The notes under the pieces: model-generated | Databases searched by the model: none | Told to the model about the DNA's origin: nothing | What the model saw: the letters and a program-made list of their open reading frames with translations, nothing else | NCBI RefSeq assembly: GCF_036226465.1 | Contig: NZ_CP108476.1 | Span: forward strand, 7,750,001 to 7,814,000 | DNA from: Kitasatospora sp. NBC_01250 | GTDB lineage: Bacteria > Actinomycetota > Actinomycetes > Streptomycetales > Streptomycetaceae | DNA length: 64,000 bases | Direction: 5' to 3' | Part shown: in pieces, positions 23,342 through 32,193 of the stretch | Layout of the letters: each line of letters opens with the position of its first letter | Position numbering within the stretch: the stretch's first letter is position 1 | Program-made: the position numbers and the translations under genes

Positions 23342-23983
23342 GTGACTTTCGAAGGCTGGCAGGACGAGGCGCTGGAGTTCTACGAGCGCCTGGAGACCGA
23401 CAACTCGAAGACCTTCTGGGCGGAGCACCGGGAGGTCTACGAGCGCGCGGTGCGCCAACCGATGGCGGAGCTGCTCGACCGGCTGGAGCCGGAGTTCGGC
23501 CCCGGCAAGATCTTCCGCCCCAACCGGGACATCCGGTTCAGCGCCGACAAGACCCCGTACAAGACGCACATCGGCGCCTTCCTGGAGGTCGGCGGCTACA
23601 TCCAGCTCTCCGCCGACGGACTGGCCTGCGGCAACGGGATGTACCATCTGGCCACCGACCAACTGGAGCGCTACCGCGCCGCGGTGGCCGAGGACGTGAC
23701 CGGCGCGGAGCTGGAGCGGGTGATCGCCCGGGTCACCAAGGCCGGCCCCGTGGTCACCGGACGCGACCCGTTGAAGACCGCGCCCCGCGGCTACCCCAAG
23801 GACCACCCGCGGATCGCGCTGCTGCGCAACAAGGGCCTGATCGCCTGGCAGGAGTGGGAGCCCGCCGACTGGCTCGGCACTCCCGAGGCCTACCGTCGGG
23901 TCACCGCCTTCCTGCGCGCCTCGCAGCCGCTGAAGGACTGGCTGGACGGCCACGTCGGGCCCAGCGAACTCCCGCCGCGCTGA
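23342..23983 (+). CDS. DUF2461 family protein
   Basis: A 213-aa DUF2461 protein of unknown function. Family features include FYERLETDNSKTFWAEHR at the N-terminus, then KIFRPNRDIRFSADKTPYKTHIG (around residues 58-80) and PRGYPKDHPRIALLRNKGL (around 142-160). It appears to be monocistronic and leaderless. It ends 21 nt before the convergent aldo/keto reductase. Confidence 0.85.
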   Translation: MTFEGWQDEALEFYERLETDNSKTFWAEHREVYERAVRQPMAELLDRLEPEFGPGKIFRPNRDIRFSADKTPYKTHIGAFLEVGGYIQLSADGLACGNGMYHLATDQLERYRAAVAEDVTGAELERVIARVTKAGPVVTGRDPLKTAPRGYPKDHPRIALLRNKGLIAWQEWEPADWLGTPEAYRRVTAFLRASQPLKDWLDGHVGPSELPPR

Positions 23984-24004
23984 GCCTTCCGGCCCGCCGG
24001 GCGG

Positions 24005-24928
24005 TCACGCGCCGCCCTGGTGCACAGTCTCCAGGGCGGCCAGTTCCGCTCCGTCGAGGCGCAGCGCCCCGGTGGCCACGTTGGCGGCCAGGTGGTCCGG
24101 GTCGCCGGTGCCGGGGATGGCCAGCACGTGCGGGCCGCGGTGCAGCGTCCACGCGAGCCGGAGCTGCGCCGCACTGACCCCGCGCTCCCGGGCGATGGCC
24201 AGCACCTCCTCGTCGGCTTCGCCCCGCGCGCCCGCCTGGCCGCCGGTGCCGGCGATCGAGTAGAACGGCACGAAGGCGATGCCCTGTCGGCCGCAGTCGC
24301 GCAGGAACGCGTCGTGGTCGGGCCGGATGCCCAGTCCGTACCGGTTCTGTACGCAGACCACGGGCGCGATGGCCCGGGCCTCGGCGAGCTGGTGCGGGTG
24401 GATGTTGGAGAGCCCGAGATGGCGGATCAGCCCGGCCGTGCGCAGCTCGGCCAGTGCCCCGAAGCGCTCGGCGACCGAGTCGGTGCCGACGATCCGCAGG
24501 TTCACCAGATCGAGGTGGTCGCGGCCGAGTTGGCGCAGGTTCTCCTCCACCTGGCCGCGCAACCGGTCGGGGGTCGCGTGCGGGAGGAACTCGCCCGAAG
24601 GGCTCCGGCTCGGCCCGACCTTCGTGGCGATGACGAGGTCATCGGGGTAGGGCGCCAGCGCCCGGTTGATCAACTCGTTGGCGGAGCGCAGCGGCGAGAA
24701 GTAGAAGGACGCCGTGTCGATGTGGTTCACGCCGAGCTCGACCGCGCGGCGCAGCACCCGGATCGCTCGGCCGCGATCGCTCGGCACGGCATCCTCGGCG
24801 AGGGCCTCGCCGTACTGCGTCAGGCGCATGGCGCCGAAGCCGATCCGGTTGACGGAGCGGTCGCCGAGCTGCCACGTGCCTGCCGATGCTGCGGTGATGG
24901 TGATGGTGGTGGTGGTCTGTGGGGTCAT
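24005..24928 (-). CDS. Aldo/keto reductase
   Basis: A 307-aa NADPH-dependent oxidoreductase with a TIM-barrel fold. Catalytic residues appear in NHIDTASFY (Asp and Tyr), VIATKVG (Lys) and DLVNLRIVG, where the usual His is replaced (VNLRI instead of hYxxH). The C-terminal NADP-binding motif is AIPGTGDPDHLAANV. The start is ATG 24928. Substrate unknown. The missing His in the canonical tetrad position is typical of some AKR subfamilies, so activity is still likely. Confidence 0.82.
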   Translation of the reverse strand: MTPQTTTTITITAASAGTWQLGDRSVNRIGFGAMRLTQYGEALAEDAVPSDRGRAIRVLRRAVELGVNHIDTASFYFSPLRSANELINRALAPYPDDLVIATKVGPSRSPSGEFLPHATPDRLRGQVEENLRQLGRDHLDLVNLRIVGTDSVAERFGALAELRTAGLIRHLGLSNIHPHQLAEARAIAPVVCVQNRYGLGIRPDHDAFLRDCGRQGIAFVPFYSIAGTGGQAGARGEADEEVLAIARERGVSAAQLRLAWTLHRGPHVLAIPGTGDPDHLAANVATGALRLDGAELAALETVHQGGA

Positions 24929-24999
24929 GATCGGATGATGTGCGGGGGGTAGGGTGGACAGCTATTGATTAAGCAATGACAGAATCCAGAATCTGTCAG

Positions 25000-25034
25000 C
25001 TGTTCCCTGTTCCCTGTTCCCTGTTCCCTGTTCC
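25000..25034. repeat. CTGTTCC heptamer, five perfect tandem copies
   Basis: Five head-to-tail copies of CTGTTCC lie in the divergent spacer between the aldo/keto reductase and the ArsR-like regulator. A small inverted repeat GACAGA/TCTGTC sits just upstream (24978-24997). Either could be an operator; alternatively the heptamer is a slippage-prone microsatellite. Confidence 0.7.
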
Positions 25035-25114
25035 CTGATGGCTGATCGCTGTTTCTCGATCGCCGGTCCCTGTCCGCTGCCCGCTGCTCTCACGTCTCCT
25101 GAGGAGTGATCGTC

Positions 25115-26116
25115 GTGCCCGCGGAGCTGACGTTCTCGGCGAACGACCTGGCGCAGATGCGCTTCGCCGTCTCGCCCATGTGGGAGCTCGGGACCAGCTT
25201 CAAGCTGCTGAACTCGGGGGCCGCGCACCCCGTGCACCAACGCTGGATCGACCAGGTGCGGCCCCGGGCGGTGGCCGCCGGGCTGGACCGGGGGTGGCTC
25301 GCCGAACTGATCCGGCCCGACGCGTACGTCCCCGACTTCCTCAACCCGGCACCGGCGGGACCGGCGCCGACCCTGGCCGCCGAGCTCACCGCGATCCTTG
25401 CCGCCCCCGCCGAGCGGGTCCGCCAGGACCTCGACCGCCTGCGGCAGGAGCAGGGCCCGCTCGGCCCGCGCCTGCGCTCCCTGCGCGCCGAGCCGTCCGC
25501 CCACCTCCGCAGGCTCGCCGAGGAGATCGAGACCTACTGGGAGCTCGCGCTGGCGCCCTACTGGGCGCGGATCCGGGCCGTGCTGGATGCGGAGGTCTTC
25601 CAACGGGCCCGGCAGGTCGCCGAGCACGGTGCGGTCCATCTCCTCAACGACCTGCACACCTCGGTGGGTTGGGACGACAACGTGCTGCGCCTGAGTCGTC
25701 GCAGCAACCCGATCTCACGGACGACGGCCGGTGCCGGGCTGCTGCTGATCCCCTCGGCCTTCACCGGATCGGTCCCGCTCACCCGGGTCACGCCGCCGGA
25801 GCCACCCCAACTCGCCTACCCCGCAAGGGGTGTGGGCTCTCTCTGGGAGGCGCGGCCGGTCACCGGCAGCGCCGCGATCGCCGCCGTGCTCGGCCGCTCC
25901 AAGGCCCTGCTGCTCACCGAACTCGACACGCCGGCCTCCACCACCGAACTGGCCCGCCGTACCGGCCTCTCCGCCCCGGCCGTCTCCCAACACCTCACCG
26001 CCCTGCGCGACGCGGGCCTGACCAGCGCCCACCGCGCGGGCCGCTCGGTGCTCTACGCCCGCACCGCGGTGGCCGAGTCCGTGCTCGCCGCGACGGCCGC
26101 GCGAGGGGCCGGGTAA
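25115..26116 (+). CDS. ArsR-like winged-helix regulator with large N-terminal domain (DUF5937-type)
   Basis: A 333-aa regulator. The N-terminal ~230 residues (LTFSANDLAQMRFAVSPMWE onward) resemble the DUF5937 domain found in Actinobacteria. The C-terminal ~85 residues are an ArsR-type winged helix (SKALLLTELDTPASTTELAR then GLSAPAVSQHLTALRDAGL and RSVLYART). GTG 25115 has GAGGAG 8 nt upstream; a GTG at 25106 lies too close to that site. It is divergent from the aldo/keto reductase, which it may control. Confidence 0.82.
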   Translation: MPAELTFSANDLAQMRFAVSPMWELGTSFKLLNSGAAHPVHQRWIDQVRPRAVAAGLDRGWLAELIRPDAYVPDFLNPAPAGPAPTLAAELTAILAAPAERVRQDLDRLRQEQGPLGPRLRSLRAEPSAHLRRLAEEIETYWELALAPYWARIRAVLDAEVFQRARQVAEHGAVHLLNDLHTSVGWDDNVLRLSRRSNPISRTTAGAGLLLIPSAFTGSVPLTRVTPPEPPQLAYPARGVGSLWEARPVTGSAAIAAVLGRSKALLLTELDTPASTTELARRTGLSAPAVSQHLTALRDAGLTSAHRAGRSVLYARTAVAESVLAATAARGAG

Positions 26117-26147
26117 GTGGTGGACCACGGTCGACCCCCGTCGCCGT

Positions 26148-26283
26148 TCAGCGGGTCTTGACGTCCAAGGTCAGGTCGCCGGCGGGGTTCCAGCCCTTTT
26201 CGGGTCGTCTCCCGGCCTTCCTCGTCCAGGACGACCAGCTCCGAGAGCCGGCCGTTGGCGTGCCAGTACCGCCACGCTCCCAT
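26148..26283 (-). pseudogene. Remnant of a MORN-repeat/YwqK-like protein
   Basis: The minus strand from an ATG at 26283 reads GAWRYWHANGRLSELVVLDE, which fits one MORN_2-type repeat. A natural-looking C-terminus (EKGWNPAGDLTLDVKTR then TGA) is in a different frame near 26203, so a frameshift separates the halves. Upstream repeats expected for the family are missing. It sits in the gap between two convergent genes. Confidence 0.35.
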
Positions 26284-26292
26284 GGCGTGGGG

Positions 26293-27549
26293 TCAGAACC
26301 AGTGCAGGCAGTGCGGGTGCCGCTCGGCGTGGAAGAGGATGTCGGCGCGGGTGGCCGCGTCCGGGCGGTGGGCGCGGATGTGTCCGGCGCGGACGAGTGT
26401 GCTGGGCGCGGTGCCGCCGAGGTAGATCGAGCCGAGGTCGTTCACGTTCAGGGAGAGGTCGGGGTCCCGATCCGTGGGGACGCAGTCGGCCTTGCCGTCC
26501 CGGACGGTCAGCAGGTAGCGGTGGTGCTCGCCGAGGAACGGGTCGTCGACGTCGAGGACGAGCTCGCCGTCCGTGAACCAGCCGCGTGCGGTCAACGCCT
26601 GCGGTATGTCCAGGAGCCGTACCCAGAGCCAGTCGGAGTCGTTGCTCACCTGGGCGGCACGGAAGTCCGCCAGCTGCCAGCGCAGCGGGTGCCCGGGCGG
26701 GAAGTGCTTGAACGCGACCTGGGTGACGAGGTCGTGGCCGAGCAGGAACTCGATCAGGGCGGTGCAGACGGCGTCGTCGGCGGCGATGGTCTCGTCGACC
26801 GTCAGAGTGCCTTCGCTGAGCACATAGCTGGCGTACCCGTCCGGGACGCCGTCGGTGTCGCGGTGGACGGCGACGTAGCGCGGCGCCGGAGCGATCGGGG
26901 GCTGCCCCGCGCCGCGGGTCCACCAGCGGTGCGGCCGGGACAGGGCGCCGGGCTGGGCGCGGCGGTACCGGTCGTAGACCTCTTCGAGGATCGCGCCGCA
27001 CTCGGTACGCCGCATCACCTCGACCGAGCCGCTGGTGGAGCCGGCAGCCGGGTCGGTGGCCGGGTCGGTGGCCGGGGCGTCTGCCCGTCCGTGCGCCCGC
27101 AGCGGGGCGAGGGCGCCCTGGTGGCGTGCCACCGTGAGCCGTCCCGTGTAGGTCGCCGGTCCGTAGCCGAACCTGCCGTAGATCGGGGCCTCCGCGGCCA
27201 GCAGGACGGAGAGGAACTCCCCGCGTGCCCGCAGCTCGGTGAGCTGGTGCCGCATCATCGCGGTGAGCACGCCCCGGCGCCGGTGCGAGGGCAGGACGCC
27301 GACGGCGGTGACTCCGGCGGCCGGGGCGATGGTCCCGCCGGGCAGGGTGAGTTCGAACGAGTACGCGGCGGCGGTCCCGACGGGCCGCCCGTCCGCGGTC
27401 AGGGCCAGCAGCCCGCGGTCCATCTCGAACGCCGACCACCAGACGCCGCCGCCATCGTCGTTCGGGGTGTCCGGGTGGAGCCCGAACGCGGTGTGGAGTG
27501 TGCTGACGAAGACGTCGAGGTCCTGGTCGGTCGTGGGACGGATGTCCAT
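26293..27549 (-). CDS. Eis-like GNAT N-acetyltransferase
   Basis: A 418-aa protein of the enhanced-intracellular-survival (Eis) family, which acetylates aminoglycosides or other amines using acetyl-CoA. The N-terminal GNAT domain has the CoA loop VTAVGVLPSHRRRGVLTAMM (residues ~80-100), and the family Tyr is in APIYGRFGYGPATY. A second GNAT-like region and a C-terminal SCP-like domain follow. The protein ends in HCLHWF; in Eis the C-terminal Phe carboxylate is part of the active site, and this is preserved. ATG 27549 is the start. Confidence 0.88.
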   Translation of the reverse strand: MDIRPTTDQDLDVFVSTLHTAFGLHPDTPNDDGGGVWWSAFEMDRGLLALTADGRPVGTAAAYSFELTLPGGTIAPAAGVTAVGVLPSHRRRGVLTAMMRHQLTELRARGEFLSVLLAAEAPIYGRFGYGPATYTGRLTVARHQGALAPLRAHGRADAPATDPATDPAAGSTSGSVEVMRRTECGAILEEVYDRYRRAQPGALSRPHRWWTRGAGQPPIAPAPRYVAVHRDTDGVPDGYASYVLSEGTLTVDETIAADDAVCTALIEFLLGHDLVTQVAFKHFPPGHPLRWQLADFRAAQVSNDSDWLWVRLLDIPQALTARGWFTDGELVLDVDDPFLGEHHRYLLTVRDGKADCVPTDRDPDLSLNVNDLGSIYLGGTAPSTLVRAGHIRAHRPDAATRADILFHAERHPHCLHWF

Positions 27550-27683
27550 CGGTGCTGCTGCCTCCCCTGGGATTCGGGCACCACGGCTGCTGGTGTCCGG
27601 CCCACAGTGCAGCGTCGACCTGCGGCCGGGTCAAGTCAATTTCGCGGATCCGACGGACCTGGCCGCCCAGGACGGGCAAGCTC

Positions 27684-27695
27684 TAGGGTGGACGC
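27684..27695 (+). promoter_or_regulatory. Leaderless-type -10 box
   Basis: TAGGGT (27684-27689) lies 6 nt before ATG 27696 and no Shine-Dalgarno sequence is present. This fits transcription starting at the start codon. Confidence 0.55.
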
Positions 27696-28079
27696 ATGGA
27701 CGAGTACGCGGTGCCGATCCTGCCCAGCCGCGACCTGGGCGAGACGCTCACCTTCTATGCCCGGCTGGGCTTTGAGCAGCGCGGGGTGTCAACCGAGCAG
27801 GACGACTACCTGATCCTGGTGCGCGGCACCGTGGAGCTGCACTTCTGGCACCACCCCGAGGTGGATCCGCTGGCCACGGCGGGCAGTTGCTACCTGCAGG
27901 TCAGGGATGCGGATACGCTCCACCGCAGTTGGGCCGAGATCGGGGTGCCCAGCGACCGGGCCACCGGGAGCCGTCTGGAGCCGCCCACCGACACCGCTTA
28001 CCGGATGCGCGAGTTCGCCCTCGTCGACCGCAGCGGCAACCTGCTGCGCGTCGGCAGCCCGGTGCGTCCTCGCCCCTGA
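27696..28079 (+). CDS. VOC-superfamily protein (glyoxalase/bleomycin-resistance type)
   Basis: A 127-aa single-module vicinal-oxygen-chelate protein. It begins VPILPSRDLGETLTFYARLGF, has ELHFWHHPEVDP and ends FALVDRSGNLLRVGSP, the usual beta-alpha-beta-beta-beta pattern with a C-terminal Asp/Gly/Asn turn. Members bind or modify small electrophiles, or sequester bleomycin-type drugs. It probably dimerises. Confidence 0.85.
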   Translation: MDEYAVPILPSRDLGETLTFYARLGFEQRGVSTEQDDYLILVRGTVELHFWHHPEVDPLATAGSCYLQVRDADTLHRSWAEIGVPSDRATGSRLEPPTDTAYRMREFALVDRSGNLLRVGSPVRPRP

Positions 28080-28167
28080 GACCGGGAGCCTTGCAGCGCA
28101 GGCCGTCAGGGTGGTCGTCGTCACCGGAGCCGGACTGATCCGGTCGGGGCAGGTCGAGAAGGCCGAG

Positions 28168-28179
28168 TAGCCTCGCCCT
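28168..28179 (+). promoter_or_regulatory. Leaderless-type -10 box
   Basis: TAGCCT (28168-28173) is 6 nt before ATG 28180, again without a ribosome binding site. Confidence 0.55.
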
Positions 28180-28530
28180 ATGGTGGATCAAGAGCGGTAC
28201 GCCCTGTATCGGGAAGAGTCGAAGTTGCTGGCAGCGATCGGCGCGCACGTCGACGCCCAGGTCGGCAGTGTCACGGTGCGACTGCCCAGGGCGGTGGCCG
28301 AGGCCGCGGTGGCCGCTTGGGAGCGTGACGATCCGGACGGTGACTTCGACGAGGAGACCCACGAGCAGTACGCGCTGCGTACCCAGGCCGGTGATCTGGC
28401 ACTGATCGGCCTTGCGATCTCGGACGAGGGCCGCTGGGAGGGCGATGAGGTCGTCGTCGACCTGCATGTCCACTCCGCGGGGGCGGCCTGGCTCCAGGCT
28501 GCCGAGCTGGGACTGACCGGCCGGTCCTGA
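28180..28530 (+). CDS. Hypothetical protein, 116 aa
   Basis: Not recognised. The N-terminal half is helical (ERYALYREESKLLAAIGAHV), and the acidic segment WERDDPDGDFDEETHEQYA is followed by strands ALIGLAISDEG and EVVVDLHVHSAG. Codon bias is typical of real genes here, and a leaderless promoter box is present. Confidence 0.65.
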   Translation: MVDQERYALYREESKLLAAIGAHVDAQVGSVTVRLPRAVAEAAVAAWERDDPDGDFDEETHEQYALRTQAGDLALIGLAISDEGRWEGDEVVVDLHVHSAGAAWLQAAELGLTGRS

Positions 28531-28679
28531 GAGGCGTCCAGGAGGTCAGGAGCCGGAGGCCCGGGTGGCCGCGAGCTGCAGGCCGACCTGGCGCTGCAAC
28601 GCGCCGGCGGGGCAGCCCCCAGCCGTGACCGACGACTGAGGGGCGCTTCCCGTACCGGAGTCGAGGATCCGACGGGACG

Positions 28680-29258
28680 TCAGTCGATCCCGATGACCTT
28701 GCCGTCGACCGTCGCCTTGACCTGCTTGGTGGCGCGAGTGCCCTGGACGTCGACGATGATCTGGATGTCGCTCGAGAACGGCAGCATGCGCTTGACGGCG
28801 GCGCTGGAGGCCTTGGCGCCCTCGATGTTCGCCGCGGCCGGTGAGTCGGCGAGCAGCTTGGCGAGTACCTCGGGCTTGATCGAGGTGCTGTCGAAGATGT
28901 TCTGCTCGAGGGCGCCGGGGGCGCTGTCGCTGATGTCGACGGGCCGTGGGTCCTGGACCTGCCCGTCGCGGTAGGTGAACCTGTTGACCTCGGTGGGCTT
29001 TGCGGGGTCGACGGCATCGACCTGCACGTAGTCCGAGTACACGTCGAGCTCGAGGACCTTCATCGGCGATGCGCCCACCTTTTTGGCTATCGCCTGGACG
29101 GCCTGGTCCATGGCCGGTGCGGCGAACAGGTCCGCCGTGGCTGCGATGCTCGCGGCGGGCCCCGGCTTCGTCGCGGCGCCGATGGCCGAGCAGCCGGTGA
29201 GCGTCACGGTGACGGCGAGGGAGAGCGTGAGCGTGGCGATGGCGGAACGGCGGGGCAT
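28680..29258 (-). CDS. Putative lipoprotein, 192 aa
   Basis: The signal peptide (RRSAIATLTLSLAVTVTLTGC) has the lipobox LTGC, so the protein is lipid-anchored outside. The mature part has repeated strand-rich segments (MKVLELDVYSDYVQVDAVDP, IQIIVDVQGTRATKQVKATV) resembling small actinobacterial lipoproteins of unknown role. GGAG lies before ATG 29258. Confidence 0.78.
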   Translation of the reverse strand: MPRRSAIATLTLSLAVTVTLTGCSAIGAATKPGPAASIAATADLFAAPAMDQAVQAIAKKVGASPMKVLELDVYSDYVQVDAVDPAKPTEVNRFTYRDGQVQDPRPVDISDSAPGALEQNIFDSTSIKPEVLAKLLADSPAAANIEGAKASSAAVKRMLPFSSDIQIIVDVQGTRATKQVKATVDGKVIGID

Positions 29259-29589
29259 GTGAGCGTTCTCCAGTGGTGAGTAGTGCCGACCGGTCGGGGG
29301 AGGCCGGGTGTACCGCTCCGCCGATGGTCAGGTCTGCGGCTTCGCCGTGCCCCGCGATGGGCGGGCGGCTCGTGACCACGCAGGCGCGACGCTGGGCGAA
29401 CCGGCGTTCCATTTCGTCGCGCTGCACAGGGTAGGGCACCGCATGTGGGTATCGAACTCGATGGCTTCCTGGCGGCCGATCATCGAACGTCACGTCATGT
29501 CCGGTCAGGTCATGACGTTTCGCGTCCGGACTCGCGCACGGCCTCCTCCACGATCGTGGCGCGGCGGGCGGTCAGCGGCATCGGTAGAA
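29259..29589. other. Intergenic region, nothing recognised
   Basis: About 330 nt upstream of the minus-strand lipoprotein gene, leading into transposase debris. ORFs here have no recognisable sequence; the lipoprotein promoter must lie in this stretch. Confidence 0.4.
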
Positions 29590-29810
29590 CTACGCGGGTG
29601 CGCTACTGAAATTGAATGCGCGACCGGCGACCGGATGCCCTCCTGCGGGTTCAGGTCCGGAGCACACAGGTGGGCAGCTGGAACACGGCCGGCCGGTCGG
29701 CGTTCGCCTCGATGAACTCCCGCAGTGGCTTGGCCAGGTGGAGGCGGACGTCGTCCCACACGAGGACGACCGGGCCGACGAGCCGGGTTCGGGCGGACGG
29801 GCGGCTGCAT
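29590..29810 (-). pseudogene. IS630-family transposase remnant
   Basis: The minus strand reads VVLVWDDVRLHLAKPLREFI and then FQLPTC in one frame, and CAPDLNPQEGI in the next. In intact IS630-type transposases these are contiguous (the DDE region around the second Asp and the NPxE motif). A one-base frameshift separates them, the sequence after NPQEGI is degenerate and the N-terminal half is absent. It is a non-functional fragment. Confidence 0.75.
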
Positions 29811-29946
29811 CGCCCAGCAGGCCGACCGTGCTCGCGCTCGTGCTCGCGCTCGCGCCCGGAATCAGAAGCTGCGCGGGCAGCCGACTGTTAACGGTCAATG
29901 CCTGCAACGCAGTTGTCAGATGGCGGTTCGAGCGTTGATGTCCGTT

Positions 29947-30378
29947 TCAAAGTGAGGCTCGGACGGTGCCGCCTGCGTGTTCGGCGACTCGGTCCAGCAG
30001 GGCGATGCCCGCGGCGTTGTCGTGCGTGTTCGCGGCCAGGACGATGACGGCGATGACCAGGCCCAGCACGTCGACGGCCGGGGCCCGTTTGCGACCGGGA
30101 GCCCGTTTCGCCGGATCTCGGCCGGTCGTGGTGGCGGGGCCCCGGAGGCCGCGCGGCCGCTCTGCGTGTTCAGTACCACCAGGGCCGGGTCCTCTGATCG
30201 CCGGGCCGGCTCGCGGACCTGGCAGCGCAGGAGCTCGTGGATGACCTGATCGGTCCCGTCGTCGCGCCAGGCGGCGAAGTAGTAGTCGCGCTCCACGGCG
30301 GCAGATCGTGCGGGAGGTGGGCCCACTGGCAACCGGTCCTGCCCTGATAGAGGATCGAGTTCACGATCTCCCGGGCGT
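29947..30378 (-). pseudogene. IS5-family transposase remnant
   Basis: Reading the minus strand from about 30378 gives DAREIVNSILYQGRTGCQW, then in another frame YYFAAWRDDGTDQVIHELLR ... RRSEDPALVVLNTQSGRAA, then in a third AVDVLGLVIAVIVLAANTHD ... VRASL and a stop. These segments together match IS5-type transposases. Two frameshifts are present. The catalytic Asp of the usual VLDTQSVRAA motif is Asn here, the N-terminus is lost, and the C-terminal part stops early. Confidence 0.8.
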
Positions 30379-30388
30379 CGGACCTTGA

Positions 30389-30808
30389 TCAGCAGTCAGG
30401 GGGACAACTGCACCACACGCGTTTGCCGACCCCTTCGCGCGGTCCCCATCCCCACTTCTCGGAGAGCGTCTCGACGAGCAGCAGTCCGCGGCCCGAGCAG
30501 CCGTCGGGCGACTCCTGTAGGACCGGGTGCGTGCTGGAGGCGTCCTCCACCGCGATCCACAGGCGGTCCGGGTCCACTTCCAGTTCGAGGTGGACCCGCT
30601 GCCCCGGCCTGGTGCCGTGGAGCACGGCATTGGTCACCAGTTCGGTCACCAACAACTCGCCGTTGTCGACGAACCGTTCGCCTCCGTCGACGCGGGACAG
30701 GAAGTCGCGGAGCAGCTGGCGGGCGCCGGCCGGGGAGTGGTGGCTCTTCTGCAGCCAGCGGTGGTCGCGGGCGATCGGCAGCGGCGCCCGGTCGATCGGT
30801 TCGTGCAT
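30389..30808 (-). CDS. RsbW-like ATP-binding protein (HATPase)
   Basis: A 139-aa single GHKL/HATPase domain similar to anti-sigma factor kinases of Streptomyces. The N box is ELLVTELVTNAVLHG (residues ~50-64), followed by LWIAVEDAS (G1 Asp) and GRGLLLVETLSEKWGW (G2). It may bind ATP and phosphorylate or sequester a regulator. It lies divergent from the XRE/DUF397 pair, a common arrangement in this family of organisms. Confidence 0.85.
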   Translation of the reverse strand: MHEPIDRAPLPIARDHRWLQKSHHSPAGARQLLRDFLSRVDGGERFVDNGELLVTELVTNAVLHGTRPGQRVHLELEVDPDRLWIAVEDASSTHPVLQESPDGCSGRGLLLVETLSEKWGWGPREGVGKRVWCSCPPDC

Positions 30809-31106
30809 GGCGGATTCCCCTTGTGTAGTACGCCTGTTGTGCGGTCAGGGGTGAACGGAGGGTGCCCCGACGACGGTCGGACGCGAGCACGGGGATGCCC
30901 GGTGATGAACCGTCATGATCACTTTGTGTCGTGATGTCCTCCACTGTGAGTAGCATGCTCTCCGATGGTGGCAATCTGCAAGACTTCATTCGGGGTCTTC
31001 GAATTGACCTATTCGAACAAATGACGCTCGTTGCGAATCGGGTCCACCAATGCTTTCATTTCGGATGCCAGGAGTGCCTCAACTGGCAACAGGGAAGGGA
31101 ACAGTC

Positions 31107-31994
31107 ATGGACAACGGCCCCACCGGTTCGACGGTGCCGCGCAGGCAGCTCGGGCGGAATCTGCGCGACCTCCGCAACCAGGCGCGGATGACGGTGCGGG
31201 CGGCCGCACGCCGGCTGGAGTGGTCCGAGGCGAAGATGTGGCGGATCGAGACCGGCCAGACCTCGCTGCGCAGCCTCGACGTCGAAGCGATGTGCAAGGT
31301 CTACGGCGCCCCGGGCCAGTTGACCGAGGCTCTGATGGCCCTCGCGAAGGAGACGAAGGCCCGCGGGTGGTGGCACGCCTATGGCGACGTGATCCCCGAG
31401 GGGTTCGACCTGTTCATCGGACTGGAGGAGGCTGCGTCACGGATCGACTGGTACGAAAGCGAGTTGGTTCCCGGCCTGCTCCAGACCGAGGAGTACGCGC
31501 GGACCGTCATCCGGGCCGGGAAGCCGGACGAGGACGACGAAGAGGTGGAGCGGCGCGTTCGCTTGCGGACGGCACGTCAGGTGCTGCTCACCAGGGTCAC
31601 CGAGCCGCTGACCTTCGATGCGGTGATCAATGAGGCTGTACTGCGGCGCCCGATCGGTGGTCCGTCCGTCATGTCCGGCCAACTCGAACGCCTCCTGATC
31701 GTCAGTGAGTTGCCCAACGTGACGATCAAGGTTGTCCCCTTCAGTGCGGGTTTTCACCTCGGCGTGCTGTCGGGGTCGTTCGGAGTCCTGCGCTTCCCGC
31801 TCGATGGAAACGGGGCTGAGACCGAGCCTCCGACCGTCTATGCGGATGGCTTTACTGGTGACCTGTACTTGGACAAGCCTCATGAAGTCGAACGCTATGA
31901 CGCCGCCTTCAAGAGCATTCGAGCAGCAGCGCTCGATGAGCAGGCGTCACGGCACCTGATCTCCGAAGTGGCAGGGAGTTATGGACAGGATTGA
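31107..31994 (+). CDS. XRE-family regulator with DUF5753 domain
   Basis: A 295-aa DNA-binding protein. The HTH (MTVRAAARRLEWSEAKMWRI) lies at residues ~28-48 and the rest is a DUF5753 ligand-binding-like domain (RIDWYESELVPGLLQTEEYARTVI, LPNVTIKVVPFSAGFHLGVL). Such WhiJ/AbaA-type regulators control development and secondary metabolism together with DUF397 partners. GGGAAGGGA precedes the ATG. It overlaps the DUF397 gene by 14 nt. Confidence 0.88.
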   Translation: MDNGPTGSTVPRRQLGRNLRDLRNQARMTVRAAARRLEWSEAKMWRIETGQTSLRSLDVEAMCKVYGAPGQLTEALMALAKETKARGWWHAYGDVIPEGFDLFIGLEEAASRIDWYESELVPGLLQTEEYARTVIRAGKPDEDDEEVERRVRLRTARQVLLTRVTEPLTFDAVINEAVLRRPIGGPSVMSGQLERLLIVSELPNVTIKVVPFSAGFHLGVLSGSFGVLRFPLDGNGAETEPPTVYADGFTGDLYLDKPHEVERYDAAFKSIRAAALDEQASRHLISEVAGSYGQD

Positions 31995-32193
31995 TCTGAC
32001 GCCGACACGGTGGTTCAAGTCCAGCCGCAGTAACGCGCAGTCCGCTTGCGTCGAGGTCGCCGCAGGCCTCCCCGGTGCGGTGCCTGTGCGGGACAGCAAG
32101 GATCCGCAGGGGCCCGCGTTGGTCTTCGGGCCCGCGGCCTGGCGGACGTTCGTGACGGCGCTGCACGGCGAGGGGCTCTCGGGCGCCTGCTGA
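31981..32193 (+). CDS. DUF397 small regulatory partner protein
   Basis: A 70-aa DUF397 protein. Signature segments are WFKSSRSNAQSACVEVA, VRDSKDPQGPALVFGPAAW and FVTALHGEGL. DUF397 proteins act with the adjacent XRE/DUF5753 regulator. Its start overlaps that gene. A damaged second copy of its 3' half is found at 37355-37447. Confidence 0.88.
   Translation: MDRIDLTPTRWFKSSRSNAQSACVEVAAGLPGAVPVRDSKDPQGPALVFGPAAWRTFVTALHGEGLSGAC

Noticed and set aside
25000..25034. Heptamer array considered as a CRISPR or iteron origin
   Set aside because: Units are only 7 bp with no spacers and no replication gene nearby; a microsatellite is the simpler reading.
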